Source of the DNA: Gammaproteobacteria bacterium
GTDB taxonomy: Bacteria > Pseudomonadota > Gammaproteobacteria > Xanthomonadales > Wenzhouxiangellaceae
Direction of reading: 5' to 3'
Length of the DNA: 64,000 nucleotides
Assembly: GCA_018819105.1 (NCBI GenBank)
Contig: JAHJQV010000004.1
Coordinates: 1 to 64,000 of the forward strand
In this document: positions 7,899 to 17,199 of the stretch, piece after piece
How positions within the stretch are numbered: the first letter of the stretch is position 1
Layout: each line of letters opens with the position of its first letter
The notes under the pieces: model-generated
What the model saw: only the letters and a program-made list of their open reading frames with translations
Told to the model about the DNA's origin: nothing
The model's database searches: none
Program-made: the position numbers and the translations under genes

Positions 7899-8117
7899 TC
7901 AGTGCCGCGTGGCGGCCTGCAGTATGCTTGCCAGCTTGTCCTTCGCCAGCAGCTTTTCTTTCTTGATTTCAGCCAGTTGCATCTCATCCATGACCAGGTT
8001 GCCGGCCTCGGCTTCGTCCACCTGCTTGTCCAGCGTCTCGTGCTGCTCGTAGAAATAGCGGAATTCCTTGTCGGTTTCGAGCAATTGCTGAACAGTCTCT
8101 TGATGGTTTTCAAACAT
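7899..8117 (-). CDS. ydcH: YdcH-family small protein (DUF465)
   Basis: A 72-residue, highly charged, all-helical protein. The pattern E-T-D-K-E-F-R-Y-F-Y-E-Q-H-E-T-L-D-K followed by a second helix rich in K-K-E-K-L-L-A-K-D matches the DUF465/YdcH family, whose members are short coiled-coil hairpins. Function in the family is not established. A good ribosome site (AAGGAG) precedes the ATG at 8117. It converges on cystathionine beta-synthase with a shared terminator between them. Confidence 0.88.
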   Translation of the reverse strand: MFENHQETVQQLLETDKEFRYFYEQHETLDKQVDEAEAGNLVMDEMQLAEIKKEKLLAKDKLASILQAATRH

Positions 8118-8498
8118 GGGATACTACTCCTTGCACAGGGCACAGCGAATGCGTGCATGCACGCTTGCTGCGGCGTCGCGATGGGTTGAGTAAGGATTGC
8201 CCGGAACGGGCGCGGTGACATGACAGAAAATATTGAAACACGTCATGATGATCCAGCCAGGATCAGACTTGTTTGTCTGTCATAATCATGTCATCAACGC
8301 TACCGCAATTTTGCTGCAGATGCAAGCTGTCTGCGCGAGCAAGTTTCCGCGTCCTGGCCAGTAGATCAAATGTATGATCAAATGGTTTGGATAACTAACT
8401 GTTATTTAACGATGATTGCAGGTAAAATGTACCGGTGCATATCGATGAATCACTAGCCACGCATGGAATGCGCCCCCGTTACAAGGAGTTAACCCAGA
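8118..8498. other. 381-bp intergenic region between ydcH and the secreted-protein gene
   Basis: It holds the promoter of the minus-strand ydcH-like gene on its left side and a near-perfect PhoB box at 8277-8294 pointing right. If that box drives the gene at 8499, the transcript would have a leader of about 180 bases. I see no small ORF or terminator in it. Confidence 0.5.
8277..8294 (+). promoter_or_regulatory. candidate Pho box
   Basis: CTGTCAT (8277-8283) is the exact PhoB half-site. A second half-site, ATGTCAT (8288-8294), follows after 4 bases, giving the usual 11-base period. No good -10 lies 10 bases further on (CGCAAT at 8304-8309 is weak). The nearest downstream gene is 205 bases away. 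Confidence 0.5.
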
Positions 8499-8906
8499 AT
8501 GACCGGAATCCGTATGACCCGTATTGTTACCCTGCTCTGCCTGCTTGCATTGCCCTTAGGCGGTCAGGCTGCCTTGAAACTGTTGCTGGATGGCCAGGAA
8601 ATCGACCTAGAAACATCGGTGCTGGATACTGCCAACGGCCTGCTCACGGTTCTCAGTGGCAGTGGCCTGACCTGCGTGGGTTTCTCTCCGGTTGATCCTG
8701 CGCTGGTGCCCATGGCCATCGAGATCGACGCCAATCAGCCTGCTGAAATCGACAATGTCACACCTGGTGCGTTTACCATTGAGCGGGTGGGCGCAGACAC
8801 GGTGATCACGGTATCCACCATTGGTGGCAGCATGAGCTGCAACGTTGGCCCACCATTACCTGAAGTCTTTTTTGTAGACGATTTCGAAGATCCCTTGCCG
8901 CAGTAA
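8499..8906 (+). CDS. small secreted protein of unknown function
   Basis: A 135-residue protein with a clear signal peptide (positively charged start, hydrophobic stretch L-C-L-L-A-L-P-L-G-G, cleavage after Q-A-A). The start at 8499 is fixed by AAGGAG at 8483-8488. The mature part is acidic, predicted beta-rich, and has two cysteines that could form a disulfide. It ends P-E-V-F-F-V-D-D-F-E-D-P, resembling the -F-x-D-x-F-E- tails on many exported proteins of Xanthomonadales relatives. I do not recognise a domain. A Pho box 205 bases upstream hints at phosphate control. Confidence 0.7.
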   Translation: MTGIRMTRIVTLLCLLALPLGGQAALKLLLDGQEIDLETSVLDTANGLLTVLSGSGLTCVGFSPVDPALVPMAIEIDANQPAEIDNVTPGAFTIERVGADTVITVSTIGGSMSCNVGPPLPEVFFVDDFEDPLPQ

Positions 8907-9034
8907 TCGGGGGCATTTCCCGATCGCCTGGCCACACTGACCTCGCCACGCTGACAGGCGAACTGCACGCTGGCTGACCATTTGCCAACAGCAACACTGC
9001 TGCGGAGCAATCCGTTGCCGGCTGGCAAAACATA

Positions 9035-9406
9035 TCAATCGCGATCCGGCTCATCCCCCAGCCACTGCCCCAGAGCGTTTGCATCAAATCCGGTGAGCAT
9101 GCGCGCGCCGTCGACAAACAGCGGCCGTTTCACCAGCGCCGGGTGCTTGCTGATCAGCGCCATCAGGTGCTGCTCACTGAGCTGACCCGGCGGCAGCTTG
9201 ACCTCATCATCCAGTCCGCGCCAGGTGCTGCTGCGGCGATTCAACAAGCGCTCTTCGCCCAGTATCGCCAGCCAGGCGCGCACCTGTCCGGGTTGTGGCG
9301 GTTCATCACGCAGATCCACAAAGCGGTATGCCACCCCATGCTCGTCCAGATAGCGCCGTGCCTTGCGGCAGGTGTCGCAGTTTTTCAGGCCATAGACTTT
9401 GATCAT
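9035..9406 (-). CDS. ArsC/Spx-family thioredoxin-fold protein (YffB-like)
   Basis: A 123-residue protein. The N-terminus V-Y-G-L-K-N-C-D-T-C-R-K-A-R carries a C-x-x-C pair at residues 9 and 12, followed by F-V-D-L-R-D-E-P-P and K-R-P-L-F-V-D-G, the pattern of the YffB branch of the arsenate reductase/Spx family. Members are thioredoxin-fold proteins; YffB-type proteins are not established arsenate reductases and may be glutathione-dependent thiol reductases. It is divergent from the ETF-QO gene and shares a 70-base promoter region with it. Confidence 0.88.
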   Translation of the reverse strand: MIKVYGLKNCDTCRKARRYLDEHGVAYRFVDLRDEPPQPGQVRAWLAILGEERLLNRRSSTWRGLDDEVKLPPGQLSEQHLMALISKHPALVKRPLFVDGARMLTGFDANALGQWLGDEPDRD

Positions 9407-9477
9407 ATCGACTTCCCGGGCATTGCCAGCGCAATATTTTATACTGGTTACAGTTTTTCATCGAAAACATTGATGTT

Positions 9478-11067
9478 ATGAGTGAACGCGAAGTCATGGA
9501 TTATGACGTTATCGTCGTGGGTGGCGGCCCGGCCGGGCTCAGCTGCGCATTGCGACTGCGTCAACTCAATGCCGAGCTGTCGGTGTGTGTGATCGAGAAA
9601 GCGTCCGAGATCGGTGCCCACATTCTGTCCGGCGCGGTGATCGAGACCGCGCCACTGGATGAGCTGTTGCCGGGCTGGCGCGAGCAGCCGCCACCGATTT
9701 GCGTGGACGCGGTCAGCGACGAATTTCTGCTGCTCAGCCGCGAGCGAGCGCGCAAACTGCCAACACCACCGCAGCAGAACAACCATGGCAATGTGATCGT
9801 TTCACTTGGTGCCATGTGCGGCTGGCTGGCAGAACATGCCGAAGCCAGCGGCGTGGACATCTTTCCCGGCTTTGCCGCCCGCCACATTGCCTGGAACGAT
9901 GACGGCAGCGTCGCCGGCGTCATCATTGGTGACATGGGCATTGATCGGGACGGTGAACCCAAGGATACCTTTGTGGAGGGCATCGCCATCCATGCGCCGG
10001 TGACCGTGTTTGCCGAGGGCTGCCGCGGTCATCTGAGCAAACAGCTGATCGCACACTTCAAGCTGGCCGAGGGCTGTGATCCGCAGACCTACGGCATCGG
10101 CATGAAAGAGCTGTGGCAACTGCCGCCAGGCCGGGTCCGCCCCGGACACATCCAGCACAGCATCGGCTGGCCGCTGGACAAGCAGACTTACGGCGGCAGC
10201 TTTGTCTATCACCTGGACCAGGATCGACTGGCCATCGGCTTTGTGGTGGCACTGGATTACGCCGATCCGGATTTCAGCCCGTTTGAGGCCTTCCAGCAAT
10301 TCAAGCACCATCCGCACATCCGTCCCTTGCTGGAAGATGGCGAGATACTCTCCTCTGGCGCGCGCGCGCTGGTCGAGGGCGGCTGGCAATCGCTCCCGAA
10401 AATGGAAATGCCCGGCGCCATACTCATTGGCGACAGCGCCGGCCTGCTCAATGTGCCGAAAATCAAGGGCACGCACCAGGCCATGCGCTCGGGTATGCTG
10501 GCGGCCGAGCATCTGCACCGGCAGCATAGCAGCGCCGGCTTCGATGCCAGCATCCGTGCTTCGGTGATCGCCGCCGAGCTGCGCAAGGTGCGCAACATCC
10601 GCCCCGGTTTCAATAAGGGTCTGTGGTTCGGGCTGGCCAACGCCGCCTGGGAAACCGTCACCGCCGGTCTGTCACCATGGACTCTGGCCAACCACGCCGA
10701 TCACCGTGCGCTGGATCAGAACATCGAGCTGCAGCGTGACTGGGTCGAACGCGAACTGCCGCCCAAGGATCGGCTGGCTTCGGTGTATTACGCCAGCACC
10801 GAACACGATGAAGACCAGCCGGTGCATCTGCAGATCCTGGAGCCGGACATCTGCACCAGTCGATGTACACAGGAGTATGGCAATCCCTGCACGCGCTTCT
10901 GTCCGGTCAGTGTCTATGAGATGGTGACCGACGACAATGGCACCCGCCTGCAGATCAATGCCGCCAATTGCGTGCACTGCAAGACCTGTGACATCAAGGA
11001 TCCCTACCAGATCATCAACTGGGTCACGCCCGAAGGCGGAGCCGGCCCCAATTATCGCAATCTGTGA
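9478..11067 (+). CDS. electron-transfer flavoprotein:ubiquinone oxidoreductase
   Basis: A 529-residue enzyme. The N-terminal FAD site V-G-G-G-P-A-G-L-S is near residue 13. The C-terminal 4Fe-4S domain has four conserved cysteines in N-P-C-T-R-F-C-P and C-V-H-C-K-T-C-D-I-K-D-P (about 470-510). The middle carries the G-T-H-Q-A-M-R-S-G block and the ubiquinone-binding helices of the family. It passes electrons from reduced ETF, for example from acyl-CoA dehydrogenases, into the quinone pool at the membrane. The ETF subunit genes are not in the window. The length is close to the usual ~550 residues. Confidence 0.96.
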   Translation: MSEREVMDYDVIVVGGGPAGLSCALRLRQLNAELSVCVIEKASEIGAHILSGAVIETAPLDELLPGWREQPPPICVDAVSDEFLLLSRERARKLPTPPQQNNHGNVIVSLGAMCGWLAEHAEASGVDIFPGFAARHIAWNDDGSVAGVIIGDMGIDRDGEPKDTFVEGIAIHAPVTVFAEGCRGHLSKQLIAHFKLAEGCDPQTYGIGMKELWQLPPGRVRPGHIQHSIGWPLDKQTYGGSFVYHLDQDRLAIGFVVALDYADPDFSPFEAFQQFKHHPHIRPLLEDGEILSSGARALVEGGWQSLPKMEMPGAILIGDSAGLLNVPKIKGTHQAMRSGMLAAEHLHRQHSSAGFDASIRASVIAAELRKVRNIRPGFNKGLWFGLANAAWETVTAGLSPWTLANHADHRALDQNIELQRDWVERELPPKDRLASVYYASTEHDEDQPVHLQILEPDICTSRCTQEYGNPCTRFCPVSVYEMVTDDNGTRLQINAANCVHCKTCDIKDPYQIINWVTPEGGAGPNYRNL

Positions 11068-11100
11068 GCCCAGCCAAGCCACCGGCAGGCTGAGCCGGAT

Positions 11101-13395
11101 TCATTCACCCGGATGATAGCTGCGCCGGGCACGCCGCTCGACGTCGTCGCGGTAGAAGGCGACATCCTTGAACTGCACATCGACATAGCGCTGCGCCTGG
11201 TCCAGAAAATGGTCTGAAGCCGGATCACCGCTCTGGCCGCCGGCAAGCAGGGTTTTCGCCCGCAGCGGCTGACCGAACTCGACCACGGCCACAAAACTGT
11301 TGCCGGCCACGCCGTACAGTTTTTTGTTGACCTCACCGCTGCCATTGCGTCCATGCACGACGCCGTAGGAGGCCAGCGCGCCCCAGTTGCCCGAGGCCAG
11401 CGGCACCGGCAGGCTGGGGAGATCGTCGTCAAACACCGAATCGATGGCACCGGTAATGCGCTGGAAGCGGTTGACCTCACCCCAGGGCACCTGCCAGCGA
11501 CCAAAATCCGCCTGCAGCCCGTCCAGGGTCTGTTGCAGCATCAGCAGGCGTTCGGCCGGCGGGGTTTGCGTGGCCAGGTATTCGATCTGCTGCATGGCAT
11601 CCAGGCCGTTGGGCAGATCCGCTTGCGCCAGGTAATGGCTGGCATAGAAATGCGCCAGCGTCATGGCCACCGAGTCCAGCCTGACTCGATGATCCCAGTC
11701 GCGCAGCACGGCAACCGCAGCGGCCAGATGCTGATGTTCCCCAGCCAGTTCGGCATGTGCCTGCAGCAGGCCGGGCAGCAGCACCTCGAAAGCCGGCAAC
11801 TGCGGGTCATAGGCCAGCTCGATCAGCTTGTCCAGGGTCAGGTCATCGGCCTGCCGCAACACCCGCACGGCATGGATGCCACGGAAATTTTCCGCATCCG
11901 GTGCCATGTAGGCAAGATAATCCTGTGCATTGGGGCTGTGCCTGCCGGCGGCGGTAAACGGCGTGGAATTGGCATTCTGGATCCAGCCGCTGGCCGGGTT
12001 GAGCAGGGTTACCAGTTCATCAATGTCGTGTACACCCTGCCAGTCGGTGGCTGGATCACTGCCATCCACTGGACGGGCATAATCAAAGCGCGGATCACGC
12101 CGCGGCACGAAATTGCCGTGAAAATAGGCAATGTTGCCGCTGCTGTCGGCATACACGGTGTTGTTGGAGGAATTGGTGCGGATCTGCATCATGTCGCGAA
12201 ACGAGTCATAGTCATGCTGACGGATGCGCAGCCAGGACTGCCGCAGGGCCTCGACCGGGTTCCAGTTGATGCGCGTGGCGGTCCAGCGGCCATCTGTAGT
12301 GTGCGTGATCGGGCCATGAAGGGTGCGGTAGCCGGGAAAGCGGCGTGACTGCAGCTTCCCGCCGGCATCGCGATAGTTCAGCGTGATCTCGGCCACCTCA
12401 AGCGGTCGCCAGTCGTCACCATAGCGATACATCAGCCGGCCGTCACGGCGCTCGATGTGCTCGACAAACTCATCGATGAAATCCACATGCGTGCTGGTGT
12501 GCATCCAGCCGCTGTGCTCATTGAAGCCCTGATAGATGAAGAACTGGCCCCAGGTCACCGCGCCATAGGCGTTCAGTCCCTGTTCGCTGACCACATGCAC
12601 TTCACCACGAAAATAAAACGAGGTGTGCGGATTGATCAGCAGCATGCTGTTCCCGGAGCGGGTCAGCTCGCCAGCGATGGCGAAACCGTTGGAACCGCGT
12701 GGCTCGTCGTCGTCATCGGTCAGTGAAAGCCATGGCTTGGCAGGGCTGGTTGCCGCAGCCACCGGAATGGCTGCGGGTTCCGGCACATCGGCATAGAATT
12801 CGGCAATGCGCGGCAAGGGAATCTGCTCGATGTCGCCACCGATCGAGCCTTCAAAAAAATACATCGTCATCCACGGCTGAAACTGCGTGATCAGCTTCGG
12901 CTGCACCTGCGGATGCGTGCGTAGATAAAAGTTGAGGCCGTCGGCCCAGGCCTGACAAAGTTCTTGCAGCCAGTCCGGTGCCGTGGCATAAAAGGCTTTG
13001 GCTTCTGCCTCGCTCATGTACAGCCTGGCGCGCAGGTCGCTGTACAGGGCCTGTTCACCCTCCACCTCGGCGAGCCGACCGATGGCCCAGTAATAATTGC
13101 GCTCAATGCGGGCAAAATCGTCCTCGGCCTGCGCATACATCAGTCCGAACACGGCATCGGCATCGGTTTTGCCATAGATGTGCGGCACGCCGAAATCGTC
13201 ACGCACGATGGTGACGTTCGCGGCATGGGCACGCTGCCGCTGCAGGGGCGGATCTGCGTTTGCCGCAGGCGTATGCTGCGCCGAGACCACACTGCCACCA
13301 ACCTCCGCCGGCGCGGGGCTGTTCTGCTGCTGGCAGGCGCCGAGCAGAATGACCGCGATGATGAGTAATGTGCATTTTTGTAACCGATTGATCAT
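11101..13395 (-). CDS. penicillin acylase-family lipoprotein (Ntn hydrolase)
   Basis: 764 residues from the ATG at 13395, supported by AGGAAG just upstream. The signal ends in L-L-G-A-C, a lipobox, so it is probably an envelope lipoprotein. Ser235 in R-G-S-N-G-F-A is the expected N-terminal nucleophile of the beta chain, released by autocleavage after Gly234. N-T-V-Y-A-D-S-S-G-N-I-A-Y-F-H-G-N supplies the oxyanion asparagine region. Relatives cleave acyl-homoserine lactones, aculeacin or other N-acyl amides; which one cannot be told. It shares direction with the peroxiredoxin gene (28 bases between them). Confidence 0.93.
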   Translation of the reverse strand: MINRLQKCTLLIIAVILLGACQQQNSPAPAEVGGSVVSAQHTPAANADPPLQRQRAHAANVTIVRDDFGVPHIYGKTDADAVFGLMYAQAEDDFARIERNYYWAIGRLAEVEGEQALYSDLRARLYMSEAEAKAFYATAPDWLQELCQAWADGLNFYLRTHPQVQPKLITQFQPWMTMYFFEGSIGGDIEQIPLPRIAEFYADVPEPAAIPVAAATSPAKPWLSLTDDDDEPRGSNGFAIAGELTRSGNSMLLINPHTSFYFRGEVHVVSEQGLNAYGAVTWGQFFIYQGFNEHSGWMHTSTHVDFIDEFVEHIERRDGRLMYRYGDDWRPLEVAEITLNYRDAGGKLQSRRFPGYRTLHGPITHTTDGRWTATRINWNPVEALRQSWLRIRQHDYDSFRDMMQIRTNSSNNTVYADSSGNIAYFHGNFVPRRDPRFDYARPVDGSDPATDWQGVHDIDELVTLLNPASGWIQNANSTPFTAAGRHSPNAQDYLAYMAPDAENFRGIHAVRVLRQADDLTLDKLIELAYDPQLPAFEVLLPGLLQAHAELAGEHQHLAAAVAVLRDWDHRVRLDSVAMTLAHFYASHYLAQADLPNGLDAMQQIEYLATQTPPAERLLMLQQTLDGLQADFGRWQVPWGEVNRFQRITGAIDSVFDDDLPSLPVPLASGNWGALASYGVVHGRNGSGEVNKKLYGVAGNSFVAVVEFGQPLRAKTLLAGGQSGDPASDHFLDQAQRYVDVQFKDVAFYRDDVERRARRSYHPGE

Positions 13396-13423
13396 GTTGG
13401 TCTTCCTGTCAGACGAGGCTCGC

Positions 13424-13903
13424 TCAGTTGCTGCGATTGAGGTCACCGATCACCTGCAGCAGCTCTTCGCGCTGGCGCCGAAACAGCGCCACGGATTCGA
13501 TATGACGATAACGGACAATGCCCTTTTCATCCAGCAGGTACACGCCACGTTTCATGCCCAGCATGCCCTTGCAGTCATAGGCCGCGGCCACTTTCAGGCC
13601 GGGATCGCTGAGCAGAGTGAACGGCAACTGGTGTTTTGCCTTGAACCGCTGGTGGCTGGCCTGGTCGTCCCCGCTGATGCCGATCACGCGCACACCGAGA
13701 TCGGCAAAGGCCTCGATGCCATCGCGATAGTCACACAGCTGCGCGGTGCACACCGGTGTGTTGTCACCCGGATAAAACACCAGCAGCAGCCGCTGACCAA
13801 GCTCCTCGGCCAGATGAAAGGTGTTGCCCTGATCATCGATCAGGCTGAAATCTGCTGCTTGCTCGCCGCTTTGCATGGCTGGGTTTCTGTTGGATTTGAA
13901 CAT
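13424..13903 (-). CDS. bcp: peroxiredoxin, Bcp/PrxQ type
   Basis: About 159 residues from the ATG at 13903; ATG 13876 is an alternative start nearer the conserved region. The active block P-G-D-N-T-P-V-C-T-A-Q-L-C holds the peroxidatic cysteine and a second cysteine five residues later, the Bcp/PrxQ arrangement. F-Y-P replaces the usual F-Y-P-x-D-x-T-P context only slightly. It reduces hydroperoxides with thioredoxin as electron donor. It is divergent from the patatin gene with a 60-base gap. Confidence 0.92.
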   Translation of the reverse strand: MFKSNRNPAMQSGEQAADFSLIDDQGNTFHLAEELGQRLLLVFYPGDNTPVCTAQLCDYRDGIEAFADLGVRVIGISGDDQASHQRFKAKHQLPFTLLSDPGLKVAAAYDCKGMLGMKRGVYLLDEKGIVRYRHIESVALFRRQREELLQVIGDLNRSN

Positions 13904-13965
13904 GCCCAGTGTAGCGCAAAGGTGTAAAATGGGCACATGAAACCTTCCCGGCAACAGATTCCTGC

Positions 13966-15216
13966 ATGATCACGCTGCAACCCGCCAAGACCCCGGACAA
14001 CGAGCATCTGCTCAAGCACCGTCCACGCATTGGCCTGGCTGCCGCCGGTGGTGGGCCGCTCGGAGCCATTTACGAACTGGGCGCACTGCAGGCGCTGGAT
14101 GAGAGCATTGACGGGCTTGCCCTGCACCATCTGGACGTTTATGTCGGTGTCTCTGCCGGAGCCCTGCTGGCAGCCAGTCTGGCCAACCAGATGAGCACGG
14201 CGCAGATGTGTCGCATCTTCATGGGTCGTTCCGACGCCGAATTTGCATTCAAGCCGGAAGCGTTTCTGCGCCCGGCCTACCGCGAATACGTGCGCCAGCT
14301 GCGCCGTCTGCCGGCGGTGTCACTGCACACGTTGAGCGAGCTGGTGCAGAACCCGCTGCGTTTTGGCACCTCGGAACTGTTCGAGGCCATGAGCAAGCTG
14401 ATCCCGACCGGCCTGTTCGACAACAACTCGATTGCCGACTTCATCGAACGGGTGTTCGATGTGCCCGGTCGCAGCAACGATTTCCGCGACCTTGCCGCCA
14501 AGCTCTACATCGTCGCGGTGGAACTCGACAGCGGTGCCGCCGTGCGCTTCGGCAAACCCGGTTACGACGATGTGCCTATTTCCAAGGCAGTGCAGGCCAG
14601 CACCGCCCTGCCGGCCCTGTATCCGTCGGTATCCATCAAGGGCGTGGACTATGTCGATGGTGCCCTGCGGCGCACGCTGAATGCCTCGGTGGCGCTGGAT
14701 CACGGCGTGGATCTGCTGATCGGCATCAACCCGCTGGTGCCCTACAACGCCGAAACCGAATCAGAACTGCTGGACGACACCCGCCGGCTCAGCCATGGCG
14801 GCCTGCCCATGGTGCTGTCACAGACTTTCCGCGCGCTGATTCATTCGCGCATGCAGATCGGGGTAAAAAAATACGTCGATGACTATCCAGCCTCGTCGAT
14901 CATGCTGATCGAGCCCAATGCCGACGATGACCACATCTTCTTCACCAACATTTTCAGTTATGCTGACCGCAAGAACCTGTGCGAACATGCCTACCAGACC
15001 ACGCGCGCGGAATTGCGCATGCTGGGTGATGATCTGAATGATTTTCTGCGCCAGTACGAACTGGCACTGAACACGGATCTGCTGGCCGATACCTCACGCA
15101 CGCTGGAGCAAAGCCTCAGTGTGGGTGGTCGCCAGCATGCCTCGGTCAGCAAGACCCTGCACAAAACCCTGGACCGCCTGCGCCACACCCTGCGTGATAC
15201 CCGCGTGCAGGTCTGA
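13966..15216 (+). CDS. patatin-like phospholipase
   Basis: A 416-residue protein. The oxyanion loop A-A-A-G-G-G-P-L-G-A is at about 26-35, the nucleophile elbow G-V-S-A-G at about 62-66 (serine at 64), and the catalytic aspartate in Y-V-D-G-A-L near residue 230, so the Ser-Asp dyad is complete. Residues 370-416 are charged and helical. The family hydrolyses acyl esters of lipids. No signal peptide is visible, so it probably acts in the cytoplasm or on the inner membrane face. The amidohydrolase gene follows 27 bases later in the same direction. Confidence 0.92.
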   Translation: MITLQPAKTPDNEHLLKHRPRIGLAAAGGGPLGAIYELGALQALDESIDGLALHHLDVYVGVSAGALLAASLANQMSTAQMCRIFMGRSDAEFAFKPEAFLRPAYREYVRQLRRLPAVSLHTLSELVQNPLRFGTSELFEAMSKLIPTGLFDNNSIADFIERVFDVPGRSNDFRDLAAKLYIVAVELDSGAAVRFGKPGYDDVPISKAVQASTALPALYPSVSIKGVDYVDGALRRTLNASVALDHGVDLLIGINPLVPYNAETESELLDDTRRLSHGGLPMVLSQTFRALIHSRMQIGVKKYVDDYPASSIMLIEPNADDDHIFFTNIFSYADRKNLCEHAYQTTRAELRMLGDDLNDFLRQYELALNTDLLADTSRTLEQSLSVGGRQHASVSKTLHKTLDRLRHTLRDTRVQV

Positions 15217-15243
15217 TTGTCCCGCCTGCCTGGAGACATTGCG

Positions 15244-17028
15244 ATGAACTTATGCCACCGCCTGCTGCTTGCTGCAGCCATTTTGCTTGCCAGCCTAAGC
15301 GCCTGCCAGCAAAGCGATGCACCACCGAAGCCGGCTGCCACCGACATCACTGCCGATGAGCGCAAGGACAGCAGCCCGGCCAGTACGGTCACAGCTCTGA
15401 TCAACGCGCGCATTGTCACCATGGACGATGAGCAGCCACGTGCGCAGGCCATGGCCTTCACCAGCGCTGGCGAGATTGTCGCCATCGGCAGCAACGACGA
15501 GGTGCTGGCGGCCTGGCCCGAGGCCAAGCAGGTGGACCTGCGCCACAACGGCGTGGTCATACCGGGGCTGATCGATGCTCATGGTCATATCATGAACCTG
15601 GGTTTTGCCCTGCTCAATGCCGATCTGGTGGGCACCAGCAGTGTGGCAGAGATCATCCAGCGCCTGCAGCATCATGCCAGCCACCTGCCGGAAGACGCCT
15701 GGCTACTGGGGCGTGGCTGGGATCAGAACGACTGGGTGGACAGCGCGTCGACGGCCGCATTTCCAGTTGCCGAAGATCTGGACCAGGCATTTCCGCAACG
15801 CCCGGTCTGGCTGGAGCGCATTGACGGCCACGCCGGCTGGGCCAACTCGGCAGCACTGGCGCTGCTGGATGATGAGCAGTTGCTTGCTGACCCGGATGGC
15901 GGCCAGATCATCCGCAGCGCAGATGGCCAGCCCACCGGTGTCTTCATCGACAAGGCTCAGGCGCTGATCGAGGCCTTGATTCCGGCACCGTCGGCGGCGC
16001 TGCGGGAGCAGGCGCTGACGCTGGCGCTGCAGCAGCTGCGCAGCCTGGGCCTGACCGGCGTGCACGATGCCGGCACCAGTCTGCAGGATCTGCAGCTGTA
16101 TCAGGATTTTATTGACAGCGATCGCATGACACTGCGCATTTACGCCATGGCCGATGGTGAGCGTGCAGCGCTGCAGCAGCTGTGCAGCAATGGCCTGCTG
16201 GTCGACCCGGATGGACTGCTGCAGGCACGCGCCGTAAAGCTTTATCTGGACGGTGCTCTGGGCAGTCGCGGCGCGGCCATGGTGGACGATTACAGTGACC
16301 AGCCCGGCCATCGCGGCCTGCTGTTCGCCGACGTCGAGACGTTTACCGCACAGGTGGCCAGTGCCATGCGCTGCGGGCTGCAGGTCAATACCCATGCTAT
16401 CGGTGATCGCGCCAATGAGGTGCTGCTGGATGCATACGCGGCGGCGATGGCCAGCGTCGATGAACACAGCGGTCGGCACCGCATCGAGCATGCCCAGATT
16501 GTACGCGCCGATCACTACCAGCGCGCTGCCGAACTCGGCCTGATCGCCTCCATGCAGCCCACCCATGCCACCAGCGACATGTACTGGGCCGAGCAGCGTG
16601 TGGGACCGCAGCGGATCCAGCACGGCTATGCCTGGCAGAACTTCGGCGCAGCCAGTGTGCCACTGGCACTGGGCTCGGATTTTCCGGTGGAATCGGCCGA
16701 TCCGCTGCCGGGCCTGTACGCAGCAATCACCCGTCAGGATGCTGAACAATGGCCGCAGGACGGCTGGTACCCGCAGCAGCGATTGAGCCGCGAACAGGCC
16801 CTGCACGGTTTTACCCTGGGTGCCGCCTATGCCGGCTTCGCGGAGCAGCAGGTGGGATCACTGCGCGTTGGCAAGCAGGCCGATTTTGTCTGGCTGGATC
16901 GTGACATCCTGCGCATTGAGCCCGCCGAGCTGTTGCAAACCAGCGTGCTGGAAACCTGGCTGGCCGGGCGCCGGGTCTATTCCCGTGGCGTCACAGAAGC
17001 TCAGCAGGTTTCTGCAAAACCGGACTAA
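15244..17028 (+). CDS. amidohydrolase-family lipoprotein (YtcJ-like)
   Basis: 594 residues from ATG 15244, preceded by GGAG at 10 bases. The signal peptide ends L-S-A-C-Q-Q, a lipobox, so it should be an exported lipoprotein. The metal-binding motif is G-L-I-D-A-H-G-H (H-x-H), with H-A-I-G-D-R-A-N and H-R-I-E-H-A-Q further on and a late L-G-S-D-F-P-V-E aspartate. This is the exoenzyme-regulatory/YtcJ branch of TIM-barrel amidohydrolases, acting on amides or carbamates of unknown identity. It may be cotranscribed with the patatin gene. Confidence 0.9.
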   Translation: MNLCHRLLLAAAILLASLSACQQSDAPPKPAATDITADERKDSSPASTVTALINARIVTMDDEQPRAQAMAFTSAGEIVAIGSNDEVLAAWPEAKQVDLRHNGVVIPGLIDAHGHIMNLGFALLNADLVGTSSVAEIIQRLQHHASHLPEDAWLLGRGWDQNDWVDSASTAAFPVAEDLDQAFPQRPVWLERIDGHAGWANSAALALLDDEQLLADPDGGQIIRSADGQPTGVFIDKAQALIEALIPAPSAALREQALTLALQQLRSLGLTGVHDAGTSLQDLQLYQDFIDSDRMTLRIYAMADGERAALQQLCSNGLLVDPDGLLQARAVKLYLDGALGSRGAAMVDDYSDQPGHRGLLFADVETFTAQVASAMRCGLQVNTHAIGDRANEVLLDAYAAAMASVDEHSGRHRIEHAQIVRADHYQRAAELGLIASMQPTHATSDMYWAEQRVGPQRIQHGYAWQNFGAASVPLALGSDFPVESADPLPGLYAAITRQDAEQWPQDGWYPQQRLSREQALHGFTLGAAYAGFAEQQVGSLRVGKQADFVWLDRDILRIEPAELLQTSVLETWLAGRRVYSRGVTEAQQVSAKPD

Positions 17029-17089
17029 AGCGCTGAAAATAAGATATTTCTCATGTTGTACACAAGTGACTGATTTCAATGAAGATCAT

Positions 17090-17156
17090 GCGTCATAAAT
17101 CATTCATGAAACGGTCATATTGACGACATTAAAGTTTCATCATTGCTACCTATGCT
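17090..17156 (+). promoter_or_regulatory. array of five PhoB half-sites and -10 element before phoX
   Basis: Seven-base half-sites recur with an exact 11-base period at 17090 (GCGTCAT), 17101 (CATTCAT), 17112 (CGGTCAT), 17123 (ACGACAT) and 17134 (GTTTCAT), separated by 4-base A/T-rich spacers. The Pho-box consensus half-site is CTGTCAT. A -10 element TATGCT lies at 17151-17156, 10 bases after the last half-site, replacing a normal -35. The gene behind it is a PhoX-type phosphatase, which fits. Confidence 0.85.
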
Positions 17157-17199
17157 GCGGGTTGATCCACAACCCACTTCGACCTCTAAGGAGCAGGCA

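Noticed and set aside
9035-9406. Arsenate reductase arsC
   Set aside because: The C-x-x-C start and later motifs fit the YffB/Spx branch; no arsenic genes are nearby.
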